A DNA stretch of 25,056 nucleotides. Origin: Pleurotus ostreatus/Saccharomyces cerevisiae fusant. Taxonomy: Eukaryota > Opisthokonta. The stretch lies in NCBI GenBank assembly GCA_024196135.1, contig JAMQCK010000392.1, positions 1 through 25,056 of the forward strand, read 5' to 3'. The first letter of the stretch is position 1; every line of letters begins with the position of its first letter. Under the pieces are notes generated by a model. That model was not told the DNA's origin. It did not search any database and saw only the letters and a program-made list of their open reading frames with translations. Of the stretch, positions 18,956 through 25,056 are shown piece by piece. Made by a program: the position numbers and the translations under genes.

Positions 18956-21862
18956 ATGGTATCTGTACCTGCAAACGCTGTTCGTTCGTCCGCCGCGGCT
19001 GCGCCGCCGCGGGACGCTACAAAGCACGAAAGCCACTCAGAAGGTGCGCCGCGCCACCCAGTCGACGCGACGCGCGACGCGACCGACGCGATCTGCCACT
19101 CTGCGGACGCGCCGCGTCTCGCAAGCCACCCGCCTCGCAAGATCGACGACGCGCGAAGCCACTCGATCGAAGCCACGCGCGAAGCCACCGCCCCTACCCT
19201 CCAGTCACCGCGTCCCCGGGGCCCGAGGCCTGACGCCACCCGTGTCGCAGGCCACTCTCCCACCTCACCGCACCCCGCGGCCACCAAGCCACCCACGATC
19301 ACCAAGCCACCCATGGCCACCAAGCCCCCCACGGCCACCAAGCCACCCACCGCCTCTGCACGCCATTCACCCTCTACCACCTCCAAGTCCGTCGACCCTG
19401 TCCCCATCCCCTTCCTCAACCGCGCCCGCCTCGACGACATCTACTACGACGCCAAGTGGCACACGAACCTGCCCCGCGCCGCCGCGCGCCCCCTCCTGCG
19501 CGTGCCGTCGCGGCTTGGGCTCGAGAGCGTGACCGCGAGGCTCGAGTCCGCGAACACAGAGCTCGAGCCCACGACCGCGGCGCTCGGGCAAACGACCACG
19601 GTGCTCGAGTACACGTCCGCGGTGCCGGACAAGCGCGAGATGTTCCGGCGGCGGCCCAGCTACCGCAGCAAGTCTACCCATTCGACGATGGCGTTTGGTG
19701 GCGGGTGGGGTCGGCAGTGGTTGTGGGTGCGGGAAGGGAAGGAGGCGGCGGTGCAGAGGCACGGGTTGGTGGGAGGGGTCAAGGTGGAGGACGGGGTCAA
19801 GGTGATGGGAGGGGACAAGGTGAAGGGAGGGGCCCAGCCCGCGACTCGGAAGCTGCCGTCCAAGTACCAGCCGGAGCTCACACAGCAAAGCACCCCCCAC
19901 ACAAAGCAAAGCCCCACAAAGCCGAGCGTCACACCCAAGCCCCTCGCAAAGCCCGGCCCGACGCCCAAGACGCACACGCCGAAGCAAAGCGACGTGGAGG
20001 ACATCGCCGAGTACGAGGCGCTGCTGAAGGGGCGGGATATGACCGCGGCGGCGGGGATGGGAGGGCGCGAGGTGGCGGGGATGGGAGGAGAGGTCAAGGA
20101 CGGCGCAGCTCACAGGGAGGTCGCGCACGCGAAGGCCACCGCGGTCGCTCAGGAGAAGGCCACCCCGGCTGGTCGCGAGAACGTTAGCCCCAACGCCCAA
20201 GCTCCCGGTCTCATCGCCGGAGAACGCGCCGCAAATGAGCTCTCCGCGCCCGCGACGGCTGTTCTGCGCGCCTTCGGGAAGGACAGGGCGAATGAGCCCG
20301 CGGCTGGCGGGGTGGAAGTCCCCGACGGCCGGCCGCCCAGCGCTGCATCCGCCTCGCAGTCGTCTGACGCTGCTCTCGACTCGCAGTCGTCCAGCCCTGC
20401 TCCTGACACGCAGTCGTCAAGCCCTGCCGCCGACTCGCAGCCGCCCGCCGACACTCCCCAGTCGGTCGAAGATGCCCTCATGCAGGAGCAGCGGGCCAGG
20501 ATGGTGAGTAACACATCTCCTTCAGATACACTGCCTGCAGGGTCTGATTCCCTTCCTAGAAACGGCGCGCGATGCAGGTCCTTGAGTATAGGCGCCGTCA
20601 GGTGATGCTGTGGAGGCCGCATCTGGTGCAACCCTCTCAGGTGAGTAGGACGTGTTCTTTTAGCACAGGCATGTTCTTTGAGCATATTCTGTGTGCTATC
20701 AGCATATCCATGCGTCGCGTTCGATAATAGCATTGGACGCTAACTTCGTATCCTTTAGCTCGGGGACTACACCCACCCTCAGCACGTCATCCTGGAGCCG
20801 CCCCTGCGATCCGAGGCGCCGCCGAGGCGGGCTGGGCGCCCGACCCTGCGCATGCTGATCTTGTCGCTGTTGGCGAAGGAGAAGATGGCGGTGCCCGACG
20901 ATGGTGACGTGGACGTCGACGTTGAGGAGGAGGAAGACGACATGGAGGAGGACGAGGACGACACGGAGTATGTGGACGACATGGCGTGGGCGAACGCGAT
21001 GACGGACAAGGAGGCGGCGGCGGTGGACTGGGACGCGTTGCTGGCGCAGAAGGAGAAGGAGGCACGGGCGAAGAAGAGGAAGGCCTTCCTGGCTGCCTAC
21101 GACCCCCAGCCGCCCGCCAAGGTCGACGTGGCGGAGCGCGTACGACTGCTGAGGGTCCTGGACAACCCGGTCGTGTCCAGAAAGGCCGTGGCGCGGCATG
21201 AACATGCGATGAACAAGCGCTGCGCGATGGTGAATCCCTCCCACCTCTCGCATCATCTACCCTGCGTGCTGACCCAATCATCCCAGTACATCGAGGACGC
21301 GCAGAGAGCCTACTACGCCAAAGGCACCCCTCGCAAGGCCACCCAGTACTCCTTCCTTATGCACCGCAGCCCCTTCCTCGTGCACCCGCCCACCCTCCGC
21401 TGGTCCGCCGTGAACATCTTCGCCTGGTTCGCCGCGAACCCCACGCACGACGACGCGGATATCATTGAGCACTTCGAGGAGCACATCGTCGGCGCGGGCA
21501 GGCGCGTCCAAGCCGAGGTCTTCCTCGACGTCTTCCGCCACGTCCGCAAGTTCTACGGCGGCGGCGGGCGGAAGGACGGCTTCAGCGCACCGGACTTCCT
21601 CGACGAGTTCCGCTGGGAGCTGGTTGGCGAGGACGGGCCGGACGTCGCGGCCTTCGAGGACCTGATCGAGGCGGCGTTCGAGGGGCGCGGCGCCGGGGAT
21701 GGGCTGATGAACGGGGATGTGGAGATGTATGTGTATGGGTATGGGGTCTTGGGGGACGACGACGACAGCGAAGAAGAAGACGATGACGACGACTACGTGG
21801 ACGAAGATGGGGACGTCAAGATGCACCCCTTCGACGCGTATATCGCGACTCCGGGGGCGTGA
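18956..21862 (+). CDS. Unrecognised long low-complexity protein with acidic segments
   Basis: Four exons (18956-20503, 20560-20640, 20759-21229, 21287-21862) give 891 residues. The start has an ideal context (CCACCATGG). I recognise no catalytic domain. Residues 1-110 are rich in Ala/His/Arg with DATR/EATR-like repeats; 109-132 are four (A/I)TKPP(T/M) hexapeptides; 190-224 are five heptads of E-x-x-T-x-x-L type; about 430-510 are Ser/Pro/Gln-rich. From about residue 540 the sequence looks more ordered: QHVILEPPLRSE, RRAGRPTLRMLILSLLAKE, an acidic run near 580-600, a helical DWDALLAQKEKEARAKKRKA, then FRHVRKFYGGGGRKDGF and a second acidic stretch before the end DAYIATPGA. Order/disorder contrast and Lys/Arg patches suggest a nuclear protein, but that is a guess. 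The last intron (21230-21286, 57 nt) preserves frame and could be retained. Confidence 0.75.
19280..19351 (+). repeat. 18-bp coding tandem repeat, four copies
   Basis: Units begin at 19280, 19298, 19316 and 19334. They follow gccaccaagccacccacg with few changes and encode ATKPPT-type hexapeptides. The repeat stays in frame within the unrecognised gene. Confidence 0.85.
19523..19627 (+). repeat. 21-bp degenerate coding tandem repeat, five copies
   Basis: Five successive heptapeptides (ESVTARL, ESANTEL, EPTTAAL, GQTTTVL, EYTSAVP) are encoded by 21-bp units. The DNA units share GAG at the start and CTC at the end. The periodic Leu could give a short amphipathic helix. Confidence 0.75.
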
Positions 21863-22265
21863 GGTGTTTCATTAGAAGGTCTGGGGAGGTGTTTTTCTAG
21901 AGTTGTGAGGGGAATGTCTCCAGGATATATGTACAGGTTTGTTTTACCAGGATCACTGTATCATCATCATCGCTTTCGAAGCTACCCATATGTAGCACTA
22001 CCAATCATCTACTGCATCCAATCTACTACCTACTTACTCACCTGGACTCTTGTCCAGTAATACTGTATCCACCTAGAAGTTCTGTATGCATAAGAGCGGC
22101 CATGCCGTCTGCTTTAGTATGCATGCGTTTGACCGCTTCACCTGCAAGATGCAACTTTCAATCGTCCCAGTGCGCAGACGGCTGGAACGTCTACATAGCC
22201 AATCCAGTCACAAAAAAGAGAAATATTGGTCGTCTCACTCCACTACACAAGCAGTATTTCGCGCA
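21863..22265. other. 3' flank of the unrecognised gene, no gene seen
   Basis: AT-richer DNA with the expected look of a 3' UTR and spacer (several TATGTAC and ATCATC runs). No reading frame with a domain was found. Confidence 0.6.
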
Positions 22266-22269
22266 TATT

Positions 22270-22352
22270 GGGGAGACCTCAAGTGGGAGGACCTTGATAG
22301 ACAGGCGACCCGTACCGACGGTCATATATGCAAGCATTACAAGAGATCGATA
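22270..22352 (+). repeat. Repeat block L', copy 2
   Basis: Plus-strand CCTCAAGTGGGAGGACCTT and GCAAGCATTACAAGAGATC match the minus strand of 15898-15815. The decamer GCATTACAAG is repeated in inverted form at about 22418-22427, so this copy can also pair with itself. Confidence 0.7.
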
Positions 22353-22435
22353 TCTGGTCCTTGCTCAGTCCACGGGACCTCGCGTCCTGAGCTATGTAGC
22401 TCATCAGGTAATAGCGCTTGTAATGCTCACGTATG

Positions 22436-22545
22436 GTGCAGATTCCGGGTCCTCCGCGACTTGGGAGGATGAAAAAATTCCAAAAATTGCGCGTGGTGCC
22501 CCATAGGGAGTCGGCCCTACGACGGAGCGGACGCGTCCAGGATGG
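22436..22545 (-). repeat. Repeat block R, copy 2
   Basis: The minus strand starts GGACGCGTCC (22538-22529) and runs through gactccctatgggg and cacgcgcaatttttggaat, matching 16442-16503 closely and then more weakly. On the minus strand it precedes block L' copy 2, while at 16 kb block L' comes first. A 91-codon open frame on the minus strand (22554-22279) spans both blocks and is probably part of the repeat, not a host gene. Confidence 0.8.
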
Positions 22546-22563
22546 GACCACCACCCAGTCATT

Positions 22564-22666
22564 CCGGCGGCCGCCCAGTGCTGGATGAGACTGGCCGACT
22601 ATTTTACGGCCCTAAAACCGTGACAAGTCATGCCCGCCCAATCCAATACTGGGTAATGACCGCCGG
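22564..22666. repeat. Imperfect inverted repeat with about 70-nt spacer
   Basis: Left arm CCGGCGGccgCCCAGT (22564-22579) pairs with right arm ACTGGGtaatgaCCGCCGG (22648-22666), with an internal loop of 3 against 6 bases. It lies directly next to repeat block R copy 2. Confidence 0.7.
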
Positions 22667-22766
22667 AGCCGGGATGCCAACGCCCACGGTGCAGGTGCCA
22701 GGAGGACAGGGCCACTAGCGTGGAGCCCACCTATAGCATCGCCGTGCGGGCGGCGTCAACGCAGAA

Positions 22767-22786
22767 GCCAGCCGCGTGGGGCTGGC
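22767..22786. repeat. Short hairpin, 7-bp stem
   Basis: GCCAGCC (22767-22773) and GGCTGGC (22780-22786) form a perfect stem with a six-base loop. Confidence 0.7.
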
Positions 22787-22821
22787 AACTGCGCGAGCTG
22801 AGCATCTCCCCTCTCCCCTCA

Positions 22822-22848
22822 CGCCGCGCGAGCCTGTCTCGCGCGGCG
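22822..22848. repeat. Perfect hairpin, 11-bp GC-rich stem
   Basis: CGCCGCGCGAG (22822-22832) and CTCGCGCGGCG (22838-22848) are perfect reverse complements around the five-base loop CCTGT. This is the strongest hairpin I found in the window. Confidence 0.85.
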
Positions 22849-22914
22849 CGTACAGACCGGTCCCCGCCCACCAACCTCTCGGAGCGCTGAATCAAGGACT
22901 GCAGGGGCCGCGCA

Positions 22915-23060
22915 GGAGCTGGGTTGTGTGCCGCGCAGACTCAGCTGTGTGCCAACGCAGGAGCTGGGATGTGCGTCGACGCAGGCAGTGGCTACCCAAA
23001 CGCCCAAGCTACGCACAACCCAAAACCTATGTGGCAACCCAGAACCCGCGTGGCAGATCA
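22915..23060. repeat. Imperfect minisatellite-like units
   Basis: Units of about 22-24 bp such as cgcaggagctgggttgtgtgc, a cagctgtgtgccaa variant and cgcaggagctgggatgtgcg follow one another. Further on the opposite-strand form appears (gcacaacccaaaacc, ggcaacccagaaccc). The array is degenerate and partly inverted. Confidence 0.5.
22972..22983. repeat. 12-bp perfect palindrome
   Basis: TGCGTCGACGCA is self-complementary over its whole length. It sits within the minisatellite-like units. Confidence 0.8.
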
Positions 23061-23436
23061 ACCCAGAAGCTGCATGACCGCCCACATCCGATCCTCGGGA
23101 GGAGTTCCGGCAGAGCGCACAGGCGCCGGTATGCAAGGGAGGAGCGTGTGGGGAGTGGTGGTCGAGAGCAAGAAAGCAAGGAGTCAATGGTGACACTGAC
23201 GCCTTTTATGTTGTGCGGTCGGCACGTGCTTGGGTCCGGCGCACGGTCCGTTGACTATTGTTCCCTTTTGGGACGGCGCCGTGGCCGTTACCGGATTAAC
23301 GCGTTATCAGTGTCACGCTTCGCTGACGAAGTCCAAGCAATCGTACATATTCGGCGCGAATTTACAGTGTTTCACTGTGTGTAAACGAGGGACATGCGTG
23401 TTCTTATCTCTCTACAGCCTTGGGAAATAATGGGCC

Positions 23437-25056
23437 TCATACTTGCGGACCTCTCGCTGCCAGCCTGAGCGCCTCGTCAGTTTGGCTGCGCGAGGGAGAC
23501 TCAGTTCTCGCGAGCTGGATACTGCGCTTCTTCTTGCAGACTCCCTCGGCTTCTCCCTCTCTCTTCCGCTTCCGCATCGACTCAGCATCAAGCGCTTCTG
23601 CAGCAGCATTCAAGTTGTTCTCTTGCGCTGCATCCATCCCCTTATCCAGCACCGCTTCCGCGGTAGACGTATCGACAGCGGTGGCTGGTCCATCTGCGGT
23701 GATGACAGGCGCATCTTCAGCAATGATAGGACCATCCCTCGCGATGCACGGCGTCGGCGCCTCCTCCTCGCCTTCGATCTTGCCCGTCACGAAGTCGATG
23801 TCCGCGATCTGGACCAACGAGTCCGAATTGTTGACGCAGTATTCGCTGATCTCCTTAAAGACGTCCCGCGCTTCATCCCAGAGGCCCTTGTGATCCTCAA
23901 AAACAGCCAGCGCAAGGCGCCGCACGACCCTTTTCGGATCGAACGCCATGCGCTGTTGTATCTCCTCCTCCGTCATCCTCTCCGCCTCGATGGCGAAGTA
24001 GGTTCTCCTCAAACTCTCTAGCACTCCAAGTAGCTTCAGCATCACGGTCTCAAGCCCGTACAGCTGTTCCACATGCTCCCGGAACGGCCAGAATATGCCA
24101 TCGGCGAGCAAAACAAAGAGCTCCCGATCCCTCGTGCCCGCGGTGAAGATGCTTTCCCTGTAGGCCTCGATCTCCTCTAGGTAGCCCCGCATGGTCTCCC
24201 AGGGGGTGTCGTGAAGTACGCGGCGGCTGCAGCGGTGGTAGATGAAGTGGACCGCGAGCCAGAGGGCAGACTCGAGATCGTGCAGGGGGTTCGGGACGAA
24301 GTATTGGAAGACGACGAGGTGCTTCCATTCGTTTGGGTCGCCGAGGAAGATGTGGCGGCGCGACTGGACTTCGATGGCCATGAACTCTCGGGTGCCCTGA
24401 GAGAGATTTAGCAAGCGGAGCGCGAGCCATATAACAAGAACATACTACTGAGAAATCTTCCTTCGCCACTTGGTCGTACGCGACAGCAAGCTCGAGGTCG
24501 GCGAGCTTGGTGATGTACCGTTCTGACAGCGCGGTAGCTTGCGCATCAATACAGTGTAGCATGACGTTGCCCAGGCTTATGTCGCGGTGCAGATAGCCCG
24601 CACGGCGCAGCTTGTCCAGTACTGCATGAACATTCGTCAGTTGGGATGGGAAGACCAATGCCATGAAGCACCCACCGAAAATTAGCTGGGATAGCCCAAA
24701 GAAAAAAGCGGCCGGGTCCTGCACTTGATATAAGGTCTCGCAGTGCTCCTTGCAGACGGTGCGGAAGCGCCTGCGATATCGGAGGTGGGGCAGTGCTTTT
24801 GCTTGGCTCGTATCGCAACCCTTGTACGCGACAGCGCCGTCTGCGAGGATAGTCATGAAGTGTTTTCGCACTGCGATGAACTCTTCCTCCGGCAAGGCTT
24901 TCTCCAGCGCGCCGAGGATCTCGTCTTGGCACTCCGCCTCCTCAGACGAGTACTCATTCTCGAAGCGCCAGTAGTCCTGAACGACGTGGAAGGGTCCGTT
25001 CTCGACGCCGCATTCGACGACCTTGTAGACGCGCATTGCTCGGCCGTAAATTCTCG
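23437..25056 (-). CDS. FunK1-family protein kinase, 5' part beyond the window
   Basis: Three exons are visible (25056-24676, 24621-24446, 24396-23437), encoding 504 residues to the stop. The frame is open to the window edge, and its first residues (RIYGRAMRVYKVVE) resemble the internal GR-T/A motif of FunK1 proteins, so the ATG at 25036 is probably not the start. Seen: N-lobe VVQDYWRFENEYSSEEAE, catalytic loop YLHRDISLGNVM, metal-binding segment KLADLELAV, then GTREFMAIEV and HDLESALWLAVHFIYHR, all in family order. The C-terminal tail is acidic and ends with basic, nuclear-localisation-like patches (RKRKRE, CKKKRS). FunK1 kinases are expanded in basidiomycetes and largely of unknown role. The position usually held by the ATP-binding Lys (VVKD) is Gln here. 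A damaged close copy lies at 15899-16442. Confidence 0.92.

Larger units (their letters stand above)
22553..23436. other. GC-rich, hairpin-dense spacer before the kinase 3' end
   Basis: About 880 bp with no convincing coding frame. It holds several inverted repeats (listed separately), a 12-bp palindrome and a run of imperfect units of about 22-24 bp around 22915-23060 based on cgcaggagctggg. The last 200 bp are plainer and should carry the kinase 3' UTR. Confidence 0.6.

Noticed and set aside
19456..20187. 243-codon open frame overlapping the unrecognised gene in another frame
   Set aside because: Out of frame with a gene that has a strong start and consistent splicing; composition typical of a GC-rich shadow.
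20852..21862. Separate gene starting inside exon 3 of the unrecognised gene
   Set aside because: Phase-0 splice junctions at 20503/20560 and 20640/20759 connect this stretch to the upstream exons, so one gene explains it better.
22102..22506. 134-codon plus-strand open frame
   Set aside because: Lies across repeat blocks L' and R with no domain; probably part of a repeat rather than a host gene.
22822..22848. Rho-independent bacterial terminator
   Set aside because: No T-run follows the hairpin and the window is eukaryotic.
1..25056. CRISPR array, prophage or biosynthetic cluster
   Set aside because: No regularly spaced repeats, no phage genes and no synthase-type enzymes were seen; the genes are mostly unrelated housekeeping functions.

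Overview
The window is nuclear DNA from a filamentous basidiomycete, probably an agaricomycete. The evidence is dense short spliceosomal introns (about 46-60 nt, GTRNGT donors, CTRAY-like branch sites), GC-rich codon use, a FunK1-type fungal kinase, a GT90/CAP10 glycosyltransferase and a HapX-type bZIP factor. A placement in Polyporales is a guess. There is no bacterial, organellar, viral, tRNA, rRNA or CRISPR signal that I can support. I built the gene models by hand from reading frame, splice-site and phase agreement.

Layout: 1-1871 holds no convincing gene. 1872-4322 (+) is a single-exon mitochondrial-type PPR protein. It converges on hapX (6500-4676, -), an iron-responsive bZIP factor rebuilt from four exons, with three GATA motifs just upstream of its start. 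Next is a 13-exon GIT1-like MFS transporter (9347-6788, -). It is divergent, across a gap of about 970 bp, from a five-exon GT90 glycosyltransferase (10315-12367, +). This converges on the co-chaperone SGT2 (14004-12744, -). SGT2 shares a 171-bp bidirectional promoter with the spliceosomal ubiquitin ligase PRP19 (14176-15806, +).

At 15.8-16.54 kb, directly behind PRP19, lies a frameshifted fragment of a FunK1 kinase gene flanked by two repeat blocks. SLX9 (17860-16685, -), a ribosome-biogenesis gene whose start codon is cut off from the rest by an intron, follows. After about 1.1 kb without a recognised gene comes a four-exon gene for a long unrecognised protein of low complexity (18956-21862, +). 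From 21.9 to 23.4 kb there is repeat- and hairpin-rich DNA. The window ends inside a FunK1 kinase (23437 to beyond 25056, -), the close relative of the fragment at 15.9 kb.

Most genes are housekeeping (mRNA splicing, ribosome assembly, tail-anchored protein targeting, mitochondrial RNA metabolism), with one nutrient pair (iron regulator, organophosphate-type permease). They do not form an evident cluster. The unusual part is the shared repeat and kinase material at 15.8-16.5 and 22.2-25 kb. Three sequence blocks occur in both places in inverted orientation and in a cyclically permuted order, which hints at rearrangement or mobile-element activity.
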